The notes: generated by a model from the letters alone, not told the origin. 64,000 bases of DNA from CAZEJS01 sp964512645 (GCA_964512645.1 CAZEJS010000003.1:1-64000), one strand, 5' to 3'; counted from the stretch's first letter, positions 33,304 to 41,716 are shown. A program made the numbers and translations.

Positions 33304-34479
33304 ATGAACAGGGTAGGGGTCGTCGGGGTCGGTAACACCCCGTTCAAGGCCAGGCATGTTGACAAGACTTTCCCCAGGCTGGCATACGAGTCGGTCAGGG
33401 CCGCGATGGAGGACGCCGGGGCGACCAGGCTGGACGTCGAGAGCGTTGTCTACGGCATCTACAACGATTTTTTCGAGCACTGCGCCATGCCCGACCACCA
33501 TGTCCACTACCTGCTCGGCCTGGCCAGGAAGCCGGCGGTGAGGGTCACCAACGGTGGCGCCACCGGCGGTTACGCCTTGCGGGCGGCTTTCGCGGAAGTG
33601 GCCGGCGGGCTCCACGACGTTGTGATGGTGGTGGGGGTCGAGAAAGTCGCCGACCTCGCCAACTTGATGGAGATGATCAAGTCGATCACTTATGCGGCGG
33701 ACCCGTTTTTCGAGGCGGCGCTGGGAGCCTCCCCGGCCGGTTCGTACGGCGGGGCGCTCAGGTTCCACATGGACAGCTACGGCACCACCGAGGAGGACAT
33801 GGCCCTCGTGGTGGTCAAGAACAAGGGGAACGCCCGGAACAACCCCGACGCCCAGTCGCCGATGGAGCTCACTGTCGAGGACGTCATGAAGAGCCCGACC
33901 GTCATCCACCCCCTCAAGGTGCTCGACCACTGCCTGAACAGCGAGGGCGCGGCGACCGTCATCCTGGCGAGCGAGCGAGCCGCCTCCCGTTTCCGGCGCG
34001 ACCCGGTCTGGATTACCGGCATCGGCGCGAGCACCGAGTCCGGGAGACAGGCCGAGCGGGACGACACCGGCCGCTCGCTCTTCCCGGCGGTTCACGCCTC
34101 GGCCCGGGCGGCGTACGGGATGGCCGGGATCTCCGATCCCGCAGCTTCGATAGGGGTCGCCGAGGTCTACGACTCCTTCAGCGGGGTCGAGATCTGCCTC
34201 TACGAGGAGTTCGGTTTCTGCGGCTGGGGAAGCGGTGCCGATTTCCTCAAGGAAGGCGCGCCGATGATGGGTGGCGCGCTCCCGGTGAATCCCTCGGGGG
34301 GACTTATCGGAGGAGAGCACGCGATCGGCGCGACGGGCGTCTACCAGGTCGCGGAGGTCGTCAGGCAGATCAGGGGGGAGGCCGGCGCCAGGCAGGTGCC
34401 GGGCGTCGCCCGCGGGCTGGCGCAGAGCATGGGCGGCGCCCGCGGGGCGTACTCGGTGAGCATTATCCTGGAAGGCTGA
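33304..34479 (+). CDS. Thiolase-superfamily protein (SCP-x/Ltp2-like) lacking both catalytic cysteines
   Basis: 391 residues from ATG 33304. The fold markers are clear: VGNTPF at the N-terminus, GGYALRAAFAEVAGG, and NPSGGLIGGEHAIGATG near the C-terminus with its histidine kept. The nucleophilic cysteine of thiolases (NxACASG) is replaced: here the motif reads VTNGGATGG, with Gly85 at that position. The second cysteine near the C-terminus is also absent (AQSMGGARG). Such proteins paired with a DUF35 partner include the Ltp2-ChsH2 retro-aldolases of steroid side-chain degradation. A lyase or aldolase activity is therefore more likely than thiolysis. It lies one base from the DUF35 gene. Confidence 0.82.
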   Translation: MNRVGVVGVGNTPFKARHVDKTFPRLAYESVRAAMEDAGATRLDVESVVYGIYNDFFEHCAMPDHHVHYLLGLARKPAVRVTNGGATGGYALRAAFAEVAGGLHDVVMVVGVEKVADLANLMEMIKSITYAADPFFEAALGASPAGSYGGALRFHMDSYGTTEEDMALVVVKNKGNARNNPDAQSPMELTVEDVMKSPTVIHPLKVLDHCLNSEGAATVILASERAASRFRRDPVWITGIGASTESGRQAERDDTGRSLFPAVHASARAAYGMAGISDPAASIGVAEVYDSFSGVEICLYEEFGFCGWGSGADFLKEGAPMMGGALPVNPSGGLIGGEHAIGATGVYQVAEVVRQIRGEAGARQVPGVARGLAQSMGGARGAYSVSIILEG

Positions 34480-34480
34480 G

Positions 34481-34963
34481 ATGGAAGAGAAAGACCCGCG
34501 GTTTCAGCCGCTCGAGGAGCGCGACGGCGTGGCCATCATTCCGGACCGCTGGAAGGTGGACTTCTTCACCTCCATGGGCGAACTGTCGCGCTTCTTCATC
34601 GAGCTCAAAGAGAACGGCAGACTCATGGGCACCCGCTGTGGCAGGTGCGGCGCCGTGTACTGCTACCCCCGTTCATGGTGCCACGAATGCTACGTCGACT
34701 GCGACTGGGTGGAGATGAGCGGCAGGGGCGAAGTGGTGATGTTCAGCCGTGTGGAGATCAACCTCTCGGACATCCAGACGGCCCCGGCGCCGTTCGTCCA
34801 GGGCAGCGTCAGGCTGGAGAACGCCCGTTACCCGATGGTGAACTTCATCAGGGAGGCCGCCTGGGAGGATATCTTTCCGGGTATGCCGGTCAGGGCCCGG
34901 TTTCTTCCGCAGGAGGAGAGGACAGGAAGAATTCGCGACTTCCACTTTGTGCCCGAACGATAA
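34481..34963 (+). CDS. DUF35 OB-fold protein with rubredoxin-like zinc ribbon
   Basis: 160 residues. The N-terminal helices are followed by a zinc ribbon with CGRCG and CHEC at about residues 48-68, then an OB-fold acyl-CoA-binding domain. DUF35 proteins are obligate partners of thiolase-fold enzymes, for example in ChsH2-Ltp2, BbsA-BbsB and archaeal HMG-CoA synthase complexes. The start codon is one base after the thiolase-like stop, which supports a complex of the two products. All four zinc cysteines are intact. Confidence 0.85.
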   Translation: MEEKDPRFQPLEERDGVAIIPDRWKVDFFTSMGELSRFFIELKENGRLMGTRCGRCGAVYCYPRSWCHECYVDCDWVEMSGRGEVVMFSRVEINLSDIQTAPAPFVQGSVRLENARYPMVNFIREAAWEDIFPGMPVRARFLPQEERTGRIRDFHFVPER

Positions 34964-34986
34964 TGTGATAGATATATCAGGGCGTT

Positions 34987-35000
34987 TGACCGAGCGGTCA
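34987..35000. promoter_or_regulatory. Perfect palindromic operator ahead of the acyl-CoA dehydrogenase gene
   Basis: TGACCG-AG-CGGTCA at 34987-35000 is a perfect palindrome of the kind bound by TetR-family repressors of fatty-acid and CoA-ester genes. A second imperfect palindrome, TGATA-GATA-TATCA, lies just upstream at 34966-34979. No regulator gene is adjacent. Confidence 0.5.
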
Positions 35001-35032
35001 GACCCGGTTTCCGTGAAGAAAGGGAGGTAGGA

Positions 35033-36184
35033 ATGGATTTCAGCTTGACCGAGGAGCAGGCGCTCTTCAAACAATCCGTGGTCGAGTTCGCCCAGAAGGA
35101 AATCATGCCCGGCGCCGCCGAGCGTGACGAGGAGGCCCGCTTCGACCGCGACGTCTGGAACAAGGCGGCGGAGTTCGGCCTGATGGGCCTGCCATATCCC
35201 GAGGAGTACGGCGGAAGCGGAGCCAGCGTCATGGACACCTGCCTGGCCGGAGAGGCTCTCGGCTACGGCGGTCTCGACGCCGGCTTCTGCCTTTCCTGGG
35301 GCGCCCACGTGGTAATCGGGGGCATCCCCATCTGGCAGCTCGGGACCGAGGAACAGAAGAAGAAGTACCTGCCCAAGATCGCGTCCGGCGAATGGATTAC
35401 CGGCCTGGGCCTCACCGAGCCCGAGGCGGGGAGCGACGCCGGGGGCCTGCTCACCAAGGCCGAAAAGAAAGACGGGTACTACGTGCTCAACGGGAGCAAG
35501 ACGTTCATCACCAACGGCCCCGTTGGAGAGGTGTTCGTCGTGCTCGCCAAGACCTCTCCCGACAAAGGCTCCGCCGGCATCAGCGGCTTCATAGTCGAGA
35601 AGAGCTTCCCCGGCTTCTCCGTCGGCAAGGAGATCCACAAGACGGGCAACCGGTCGTCACCGACTTCGGAACTCATCTTCGAGAACTGCGAGGTCCCGGC
35701 GGAGAACCTGCTCGGCCAGGAGGACCAGGGTTTCATGAGCGTCGCGCTGGCGACCCTCGAGTGGGAGCGCTCGGTCATGCTCGCCGCGGCGATCGGCGGA
35801 CAGGAGATACAGCTCGAGCAGTGCATCAAGTACGCCAAAGAGCGCAAGCAGTTCGGCAGGCCCATCTCCAGTTTCCAGGGCGTGCAGTTCATGCTGGCGG
35901 ACATGAAGATGTGGCTCGAGACCTCGCGGTGGATACTCTACAAGGTCGCCTGGAACAAGGACCAGGGCATCATGGACCCCCTTATGGCGTCGCTCTCGAA
36001 GCTGTTCATCACCGAGGTGTCGCTCAAGGCCGCGCGAAACGCCATCCAGATACACGGCGGTTACGGCTACACCAAGGAGTACGCCGTGGAGCGCTCCTAC
36101 CGGGACGCGCAACTTGGCGTGCTGGGCGGCGGCACCTCCGAGATCCAGCGATGGATCATCGGCCGCGTGCTGGTGGGCAAGTAG
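35033..36184 (+). CDS. Acyl-CoA dehydrogenase
   Basis: A 383-residue FAD-dependent acyl-CoA dehydrogenase with LGLTEPEAGSDA near residue 123, the KTFITNG segment, and IQIHGGYGYTKEYAVERSYRDA near 345. The C-terminal motif reads LGGGTSEIQR instead of YEGTSEIQR, so the usual catalytic glutamate of medium-chain enzymes is absent from that position. This is also the case in isovaleryl-CoA-type enzymes, which use a glutamate elsewhere. It starts at ATG 35033 behind GGGAGG. A palindromic operator sits 33 bases upstream, and a strong terminator follows. It probably oxidises the CoA ester made by the ligase at 31686. Confidence 0.93.
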   Translation: MDFSLTEEQALFKQSVVEFAQKEIMPGAAERDEEARFDRDVWNKAAEFGLMGLPYPEEYGGSGASVMDTCLAGEALGYGGLDAGFCLSWGAHVVIGGIPIWQLGTEEQKKKYLPKIASGEWITGLGLTEPEAGSDAGGLLTKAEKKDGYYVLNGSKTFITNGPVGEVFVVLAKTSPDKGSAGISGFIVEKSFPGFSVGKEIHKTGNRSSPTSELIFENCEVPAENLLGQEDQGFMSVALATLEWERSVMLAAAIGGQEIQLEQCIKYAKERKQFGRPISSFQGVQFMLADMKMWLETSRWILYKVAWNKDQGIMDPLMASLSKLFITEVSLKAARNAIQIHGGYGYTKEYAVERSYRDAQLGVLGGGTSEIQRWIIGRVLVGK

Positions 36185-36216
36185 GACAAGGGCGCCCGGG
36201 AGGAGTCACGAGGACG

Positions 36217-36245
36217 AAGGGCCGTGCCCCGGCACGGCCCTTTAT
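36217..36245 (+). terminator. Intrinsic terminator of the acyl-CoA operon
   Basis: A 12-bp perfect stem: AAGGGCCGTGCC at 36217-36228 pairs with GGCACGGCCCTT at 36231-36242, followed by TAT. It closes the operon 33 bases after the dehydrogenase stop. Confidence 0.75.
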
Positions 36246-36319
36246 CACATTGGCTTGCTTGCAGGCAATGCATACTGCTAAAATGTTCTTCCTGACATAA
36301 ATTGGCAGCAGGGGGCATC

Positions 36320-36760
36320 ATGGTACTGGTTGTAGGAAAGCACAGGTTCGACGTAAGCAGGACGCTGGCGTTCTGCGGCAGGCACAGGCTCGCGCTCATG
36401 CTGGTTGCCATGTTGCTCGTGCTGTCCATGTCCGCATCGGTGTGCGCCATGCAGAACGGGGGAACCCTCACGGCGAGGCCCGTGGCCGAGCCGGCGGCGA
36501 GCAACCTCAGCGGTGGCTGGTGCCCGCGGCTTCCCCACCGCGACCTCAACTACCGTTCCCGGTACAACTACGCCGCTTTCAACAGCTGCGACTGGTTCAT
36601 GACCTTCCAGTTCACCAACGTTACAGCATTCATGACCGAGCCCCAGGTCGCGGCGGTGAACGCGTGGGTCGACTGGTTCGCGCGCACCCGCGACGGTTTC
36701 GTGAGGTTCCCCGCTTACAAGAGGCTCTGGTCGCGCGGCGAGATAGGGCAGCCCATCTAG
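36320..36760 (+). CDS. Small exported protein of unknown function
   Basis: 146 residues from ATG 36320, preceded by GGGGG. A basic N-terminus (FCGRHR) and a hydrophobic stretch (LALMLVAMLLVLSMSASVCA, about residues 24-43) form a signal peptide or anchor. The mature part is rich in aromatic residues (NYRSRYNYAAF, WFMTFQF) and has two further cysteines that could form a disulphide. No domain is recognised. It lies between the acyl-CoA operon terminator and pafB and is probably monocistronic. Confidence 0.55.
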   Translation: MVLVVGKHRFDVSRTLAFCGRHRLALMLVAMLLVLSMSASVCAMQNGGTLTARPVAEPAASNLSGGWCPRLPHRDLNYRSRYNYAAFNSCDWFMTFQFTNVTAFMTEPQVAAVNAWVDWFARTRDGFVRFPAYKRLWSRGEIGQPI

Positions 36761-36814
36761 CCGGGCGCCCGGGCCCCGGGCGGTCCGCGGGGGCTCTCGA
36801 CCGCGTCATGCGGG

Positions 36815-36843
36815 TGGACTGAAAGGTCCCCCGACTATACAAT
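36815..36843 (+). promoter_or_regulatory. Promoter of pafBC
   Basis: TGGACT at 36815-36820, a 17-base spacer and TACAAT at 36838-36843. The start site would be at about 36850, at the in-frame GTG 36851, so a leaderless start there is an alternative to ATG 36887. Confidence 0.45.
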
Positions 36844-36886
36844 TCCTCTTGTGCACCCGTCCCCTGGAACGAACCGTGGTTGCCGC

Positions 36887-37873
36887 ATGGATAAAATCGA
36901 ACGGCTCATAAACCTGACCGCATGCCTGCTGGAGACCCGCAGGCCCGTAAGCTATGCCGAGCTGAAGAACACGGTGTACCGCGGCGTGTCGAAGACGGAG
37001 AACGCCGTCAAGAGGATGTTCGAGCGCGACAAGGACGAATTGCGGGAGATGGGCATTGAGGTCGAGACGGTCAACACCGAGCAGGCCGGCGAAGTCGCCT
37101 ACATCATCCCCAGGGACAGGTACTACCTGCCGCACCTCCAGCTCGATCCGGACGAGCGGGTCGCGCTTACCATGGTCTCCAGGCTCTTTCTGGGTTCCGG
37201 CACGCCGTTCAGCGTCCCCGCCCAGCTCGCGCTGCTGAAGCTGGCGTTCGAGGAGCAGGCGGCCCCTGCCGAGGTGCCGCACGTGCACTGGGTGGACACT
37301 CCCCGGGGTGGCGAACTGCTCGGCGAGGTCCTCGATGCCCTGGTGAGGCGAAAGACACTGACGTTCACCTACCGGGCGCTGTCCGGCGAGGAGCCCGCGG
37401 AGCGTACCGTCGAACCGTACGGGTTGTTCAACAAGAACGGCGCGTGGTACCTGGTCGGGTTCTGCCGGCTCCGCGGGGACACGAGGAGCTTCAAGCTCGA
37501 GCGGATAGTCGGCGCGGTAACGGCCAACCAGTCCCAGCCGAAGACGCCCGATTTCGACCTGCCGGGGGATTTCGACCTTCGTTCGGCGACCGACTGGGGA
37601 TGGCCGGGCGCGGGCGGCGATCACCTCGAGGCGAAGGTCCTGTTCAAGGCCAGGCTGGCGTTCGCCGCCGCGGCGGGGGGGCCGGAGCCCGTTTCCCGCG
37701 GAGAGAGGGCCGACGGCGGCCTGGAGGCCGTGTACCTGGTCAACGACCCGGCGGAGTTCGTGGAATGGGTGCTCGGGTTCGGCCCCGACGCGGTGATACT
37801 GTCGCCGGAACCGTTGAGGGAGATGGTCCGGCTCAAGGTCCGGAGCCTCGCCGGGGAACGGGGGCGCCCGTGA
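36887..37873 (+). CDS. pafB: WYL-domain transcriptional regulator, PafB-like
   Basis: 328 residues from ATG 36887. An N-terminal winged-helix domain (MDKIERLINLTACLLETRRP) is followed by a WYL domain near residues 150-235 (WYLVGFCRLRGDTRSFKLER) and a C-terminal extension typical of PafB/PafC. In actinobacteria the PafBC heterodimer activates the LexA/RecA-independent DNA damage response. The gene overlaps pafC (GTGA at 37870-37873). An in-frame GTG at 36851 would add 12 residues and coincides with the predicted transcription start. Confidence 0.86.
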   Translation: MDKIERLINLTACLLETRRPVSYAELKNTVYRGVSKTENAVKRMFERDKDELREMGIEVETVNTEQAGEVAYIIPRDRYYLPHLQLDPDERVALTMVSRLFLGSGTPFSVPAQLALLKLAFEEQAAPAEVPHVHWVDTPRGGELLGEVLDALVRRKTLTFTYRALSGEEPAERTVEPYGLFNKNGAWYLVGFCRLRGDTRSFKLERIVGAVTANQSQPKTPDFDLPGDFDLRSATDWGWPGAGGDHLEAKVLFKARLAFAAAAGGPEPVSRGERADGGLEAVYLVNDPAEFVEWVLGFGPDAVILSPEPLREMVRLKVRSLAGERGRP

Positions 37874-38844
37874 GCTCGAAGGTCTCGGAGCGGCTCAACA
37901 GGATGCTCCTGATGGTCCCCTTCCTGGCACGGGAAGAGGGTGCTTCGATAAGCGATCTGTGCCGGGAGTTCGATATCGACCGGGCGACCCTGACGCAGGA
38001 CCTTGACACGCTGCAGATGTGCGGTGTGCCCGACTACACACCGGCCGACCTCATGGAGTGCTCCGTGGAAGGGGACCGCGTGCGCATTATATTCGCGGAT
38101 TACTTCCGGCGGCCCCTCAACCTTACCAGGCAGGAGGCGCTGACCCTCTTCGTGGCGGGCAGCGCGCTGGTTCGCTCAGGCGTGTTCGGCCGGAGCGGGG
38201 CATTGGAATCCGCCCTCGGCAAGATCGAAGAGCTTCTGTCGTCGGAGGGCAGGCAGGAGCTCGAGGAGGTCGTCGAGCGCATTGACGTGGAGATGCGCGC
38301 GTACGAGGGGACGATGAGGGAGATAATCGACGAGGGGCTGCAGAAGGGCAGGAACCTCCTGCTGGAGTACTGGAGCTACTCCCGGGACGAAGTGACCGCA
38401 AGGGAGGTCGAGCCGGTTTCCCTCGTGTGCTCGCGTGGCTACTGGTACCTTGTCGCCTGGTGCCACTCATCCGGGGATTACCGGCTGTTCAGGCTGGACC
38501 GGATCGCTTCGGTCGAGCTGTCCGGCGCGCCGGTCTCCGAGAGGACCAGGGAGTCGTTCAGCGTACCCAGGGTCGTGGGAGAGTACAAGCCCGGCAAGAA
38601 ATCCCACAGGGTGCGGCTCCTCTTCGACGGTGGACGGGGACGACGCGTCGTTGAGGAGTGGCCGGCGGCGACGGTCGAGGAGCTGGACGGCGGCTCGGTC
38701 AGGGTAGAGCTGCGCACCAGGAACCTCGAATGGCTCGCCACCTACCTGCTCAAGTTCGGCCCGGAGGTGTCCGTCGAGGGCCCCAGGGAGCTCGCGAAGA
38801 TGGTCCGGCAGAAAGCTGAAGCCGTGCTGGCGGAATACACGTAG
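37870..38844 (+). CDS. pafC: WYL-domain transcriptional regulator, PafC-like
   Basis: 324 residues from GTG 37870, overlapping pafB. It has an N-terminal HTH region (ERLNRMLLMVPFLAREEGAS, ISDLCREFDID), a WYL domain (GYWYLVAWCHSSGDYRLFRLDR) near residues 190-215 and a WCX-type C-terminal domain. The arrangement as the second gene of an overlapping WYL pair is the standard pafBC layout of actinobacteria and is the best lineage hint after murT-gatD. A phosphoesterase gene follows after 11 bases and may be cotranscribed. Confidence 0.86.
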   Translation: MSSKVSERLNRMLLMVPFLAREEGASISDLCREFDIDRATLTQDLDTLQMCGVPDYTPADLMECSVEGDRVRIIFADYFRRPLNLTRQEALTLFVAGSALVRSGVFGRSGALESALGKIEELLSSEGRQELEEVVERIDVEMRAYEGTMREIIDEGLQKGRNLLLEYWSYSRDEVTAREVEPVSLVCSRGYWYLVAWCHSSGDYRLFRLDRIASVELSGAPVSERTRESFSVPRVVGEYKPGKKSHRVRLLFDGGRGRRVVEEWPAATVEELDGGSVRVELRTRNLEWLATYLLKFGPEVSVEGPRELAKMVRQKAEAVLAEYT

Positions 38845-38855
38845 AGGGCCCGGCT

Positions 38856-39617
38856 ATGGCAGTGAAGGTTATCTCCGACATCCACGGCGCCTACGCGGCG
38901 CTGAGGAGCCAGCTTGACCGGGGGGACATCGCGGTCCTGCTCGGCGACTATCTCAACCTCATCGATTTCCGTACGCTGGACGGCATACTCGCCCAGGTCT
39001 ACTCGCGCGAGGAGGTGGTCAAGGCCCTGGGGATAATGGCCACCCGCGACAAGGACATGGCCAGGCGGAAGATCCGCGAGGTCATCGGCGGGACCCCGGA
39101 AAAGCGGCAGCGGATCAGGGAACTGGTGACGGCGAGTTACGTCGAGTTCTTCGACAGCATCCCCTGCAAGTGCTTTCTGCTGTACGGAAACACCGACGGA
39201 CCCGACGCGATGCGGGCGCTCGCCGGGGACAACGTGGAGCTGGTCGAATCGGGGGTCGTCACGGTTGACGGCCAGCGTTTCGGAATGGTCTCGGGCGCCC
39301 CCCACGGGCCGTGGAACGTAGGACTTCCCGGGGAGATGTCCACCTCGAGATACGACTCGCTGATAGCCTCCCTGGGGCCGTGTGACGTGCTCTGCACGCA
39401 CTACCCGCCCGCTGTGGAGGACCTCACTTTCGACACCCATGCGAAGAGGGACGAGGTCGGGAGCGAAGCCGTGTTGGAATACATAGACGAGCACTCGCCC
39501 TTCCGGCACTACTTCGGGCACGTGCACCACCCGAGGGCGTTCTGCGCGACGCGGGGGGTTACCGGCCTTGTCAACGTGGGTTACTTCAGGGAAACGGGGG
39601 CCGCCTTCATCCACTGA
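38856..39617 (+). CDS. Calcineurin-like metallophosphoesterase
   Basis: 253 residues with the dimetal phosphoesterase motifs in order: SDIHG (residue 7), LGDY (29), YGNTD (108, in place of GNHD), THYPP (about 185) and YFGHVHHPR (about 213). An insertion of helices between residues 35 and 100 separates the second and third motifs. It may hydrolyse a phosphodiester or nucleotide; the substrate is not evident. The position immediately after pafBC suggests cotranscription. Confidence 0.85.
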   Translation: MAVKVISDIHGAYAALRSQLDRGDIAVLLGDYLNLIDFRTLDGILAQVYSREEVVKALGIMATRDKDMARRKIREVIGGTPEKRQRIRELVTASYVEFFDSIPCKCFLLYGNTDGPDAMRALAGDNVELVESGVVTVDGQRFGMVSGAPHGPWNVGLPGEMSTSRYDSLIASLGPCDVLCTHYPPAVEDLTFDTHAKRDEVGSEAVLEYIDEHSPFRHYFGHVHHPRAFCATRGVTGLVNVGYFRETGAAFIH

Positions 39618-39722
39618 TTGCGGACCCCGGGGCGCCGCCCGGACGTGGAAGGGCGCAGGCCCGGTCCGTTCGGCCGGAGGCGGACAGGCGCCGTCACCGG
39701 GGGCCGGGAGGGGTACCCCGGT

Positions 39723-39977
39723 TCAGTCCGTCACTCTGAAAACGATGTCGTGCTCGTGGGCGTGACCTTCGACCTTGATGCCGACGGAATCGCCGGGACC
39801 CGCTTTGTCGACCGAGTCGTGCTCAATCTGCATCGAGTCGACGTTCTGGGTCCAGTCGGAGGTATGGCCTTTCACGCGGATGGTGTCCCCCACGCTCAGG
39901 TCGCCGGTAAGCACGATCGCCGCAACGCCGATCTTGTTGAAGTAGTGAGTTATCTTGCCGACCTCGACCTCGGGCAT
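39723..39977 (-). CDS. EF-Tu domain-2-like small protein
   Basis: 84 residues beginning MPEVEVGKITHYFNKIGVAA at ATG 39977. The ATG is preceded by GGGAGGAG at suitable spacing; a GTG nine bases upstream is too close to it. The whole protein is a single translation-factor beta-barrel of the EF-Tu domain 2 type (LTGDLSVGDTIRVKG). Stand-alone copies of this barrel are widespread and of unknown function. The 105-base gap to the convergent phosphoesterase contains only GC-rich palindromes. Confidence 0.72.
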   Translation of the reverse strand: MPEVEVGKITHYFNKIGVAAIVLTGDLSVGDTIRVKGHTSDWTQNVDSMQIEHDSVDKAGPGDSVGIKVEGHAHEHDIVFRVTD

Positions 39978-40052
39978 GCTTATCACACTCCTCCCATCGT
40001 CGCCGATAAGACCAAGGTTATCACAGCGGCCGCCGGGGCGGCCCCCCGATGT

Positions 40053-40502
40053 TCACTTCAGGGAGGGAGATTCGTAGGGCGTGAGCGGCTCCCCGTCCGA
40101 GGCCAGCCCCTTGATCTCGAACTCGAACTCCGTTCTGTTCCCCAGGAGATAGACGAGGTAGTACGAGGCCGCCAGGAGCGCCAGGCCGGTGACAAGCGCC
40201 GCGGGAGTCTTCGCTACCCAGATGCCCAGCAGGAAGTAGCCGATGAGAAAACCGGCGATGAAGCCCCCGAACGGAATCAGGAACACTATCGCCGAGGCGC
40301 TCATGACCTTCCCCCCCGAGACCTCCAGGTGAACGGTGTCCCCTTCGCGCGCGTCAAGCTTGTTGAGCGCGTTCACGTCCATCGATTTCCTGTCCCGCAC
40401 CGCCCCGAAGCCGCAGGCCTGGCAGTGGTCGCAGGCCTTCGATTCGATATGCACTGTCGCTATCTCGCCCCGCGTCTCGAGCACGGTCCCGGTGCACTGC
40501 AT
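40053..40502 (-). CDS. rseC: SoxR-reducing-system protein RseC family
   Basis: 149 residues. An N-terminal soluble domain carries the cysteine motif CDHCQACGFG (about residues 24-33), followed by two transmembrane helices (about 70-90 and 98-120), the standard RseC layout. In other bacteria RseC acts with Rsx/Rnf-type complexes in keeping SoxR reduced. Here it sits next to apbE and a full rnf operon, which supports a role in Rnf assembly or redox upkeep. Its ATG overlaps the apbE stop. Confidence 0.87.
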   Translation of the reverse strand: MQCTGTVLETRGEIATVHIESKACDHCQACGFGAVRDRKSMDVNALNKLDAREGDTVHLEVSGGKVMSASAIVFLIPFGGFIAGFLIGYFLLGIWVAKTPAALVTGLALLAASYYLVYLLGNRTEFEFEIKGLASDGEPLTPYESPSLK

Positions 40503-41563
40503 CAGATTTTCTCCTCGATTCGGATCCTGTACATGCTCTTCATATTCGGCGTCGTATACGTCTTGCCTGCACTGTCGATCATCAGCGCCTGGTACTCCGG
40601 GAGCGTCTTCATGAACTCGAGGCCGGCGGCCCTGCCCATGACCAGGGTTTTCGTAAGCGTGTCCGTCAACATGGCGTCGGGCCCGACGACCGTCGTGCTG
40701 ACGACTCCCGAGGGGTTCCGGCCCGTCGCCGGGTCGAATATATGGAAGTACCGCATGCCGTCCTTCACGAAATAGCGCTCGTAGTCCCCTGACGAAGAGA
40801 CGAACCTGTCTTTGATCTCCAGCTCTCCGGCAAGGTCCCCCCCGCTGCCGCGGGGGTCCTTAATCCCGATCACCCAGTCCTTGCCGTCGCTCCTGGTGCC
40901 GAGCGCGCCAACCGCTCCGCCGAAGTTGATCAGGGCGTGTTCGACCCCTCGCCGGCGGAGAAGCTCGTACATCCGGCCGACCGCGTAACCCTTCGCTATG
41001 CCCCCCAGGTCCAGGGCCATGCCTTTCTCGGCGAGCATGACAGTGCCGTTGCCCTCGTCCACGATCACTTTTCCGTAACCGACCAGCGGCAGCGTCCGGG
41101 CCACCTCTTCGTCTGAGGGCACCCTGAACTTCTGGTCGTAGAAGCCCCAGAGGCGAACCACCGGGGCGATGGTGACGTCGAACGCCCCGTTCATGCGCTC
41201 GGAGTACTCGAGAGCGGTCCGGACCACCAGGAGGGTGTCGTCACTGACTTTGACCGGACCCGCGCCCGCCTGGTCGTTTATCCTGGCTACGTCGCTCCCC
41301 GGCTTGAACTGCGAGGTCTCGTCCTCGATCTTCCTCGCAAGCGCGACCGCGGCATCCGCATCGGCCCTCGCCTGCCGTTCGCTCCGGCCCTGTATGGTGA
41401 TGTCCAGCACGGTGTCCATGGCGTAGACAGTCGGCGAGTGGAAGGTGTCCTCCGGCTCGCCCCGCCCGCCCTCCCGGGAGGCCAGGTAAACCACCAGGAT
41501 CACCGCTCCCGCCGCCAGCAGCGACACCAGCAGGATGTTCAGAATCGGCCTGGCCTTTTTCAA
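40502..41563 (-). CDS. apbE: FAD:protein FMN transferase ApbE
   Basis: 353 residues with an N-terminal membrane anchor or signal (LLVSLLAAGAVILVVYLA) and the ApbE fold: YAMDTVLDITIQG, LDLGGIAKGYAVGR near residue 180, and NFGGAVGALG near 213. The C-terminal part has VVGPDAMLTDTLTKTLVMG with the metal-binding acidic residues. ApbE transfers FMN from FAD to threonines in proteins such as RnfG and RnfD outside the membrane. Its location, divergent from rnfCDGEAB by 153 bases and overlapping rseC by one base, fits that task exactly. Confidence 0.94.
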   Translation of the reverse strand: MKKARPILNILLVSLLAAGAVILVVYLASREGGRGEPEDTFHSPTVYAMDTVLDITIQGRSERQARADADAAVALARKIEDETSQFKPGSDVARINDQAGAGPVKVSDDTLLVVRTALEYSERMNGAFDVTIAPVVRLWGFYDQKFRVPSDEEVARTLPLVGYGKVIVDEGNGTVMLAEKGMALDLGGIAKGYAVGRMYELLRRRGVEHALINFGGAVGALGTRSDGKDWVIGIKDPRGSGGDLAGELEIKDRFVSSSGDYERYFVKDGMRYFHIFDPATGRNPSGVVSTTVVGPDAMLTDTLTKTLVMGRAAGLEFMKTLPEYQALMIDSAGKTYTTPNMKSMYRIRIEEKI

Positions 41564-41597
41564 GCGTACGCGCCCCCGGCAACCAGATAACGGCTGT

Positions 41598-41625
41598 TTG
41601 ACTTGAATGCAGTTGATGATATTAT
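41598..41625 (+). promoter_or_regulatory. Promoter of the rnfCDGEAB operon
   Basis: TTGACT at 41598-41603, a 16-base spacer and TATTAT at 41620-41625. The start site near 41632 lies about 85 bases before GTG 41717. The upstream in-frame TTG at 41603 is inside the promoter and is therefore not the start. Confidence 0.62.
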
Positions 41626-41716
41626 ATCCAACGGTTTGCCTGTGGTGCCTCGAGCTTGGCTACCCGGGCATTTTTTGTGTTATCGACGGTTGACATCGGT
41701 TTGGGGGTCTCACGCG

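Noticed and set aside
41603..41716. An upstream TTG start that would extend rnfC by 38 residues
   Set aside because: It lies inside the predicted promoter, and the added residues do not resemble RnfC N-termini; GTG 41717 gives the conserved VSWTRKVKHAF start.
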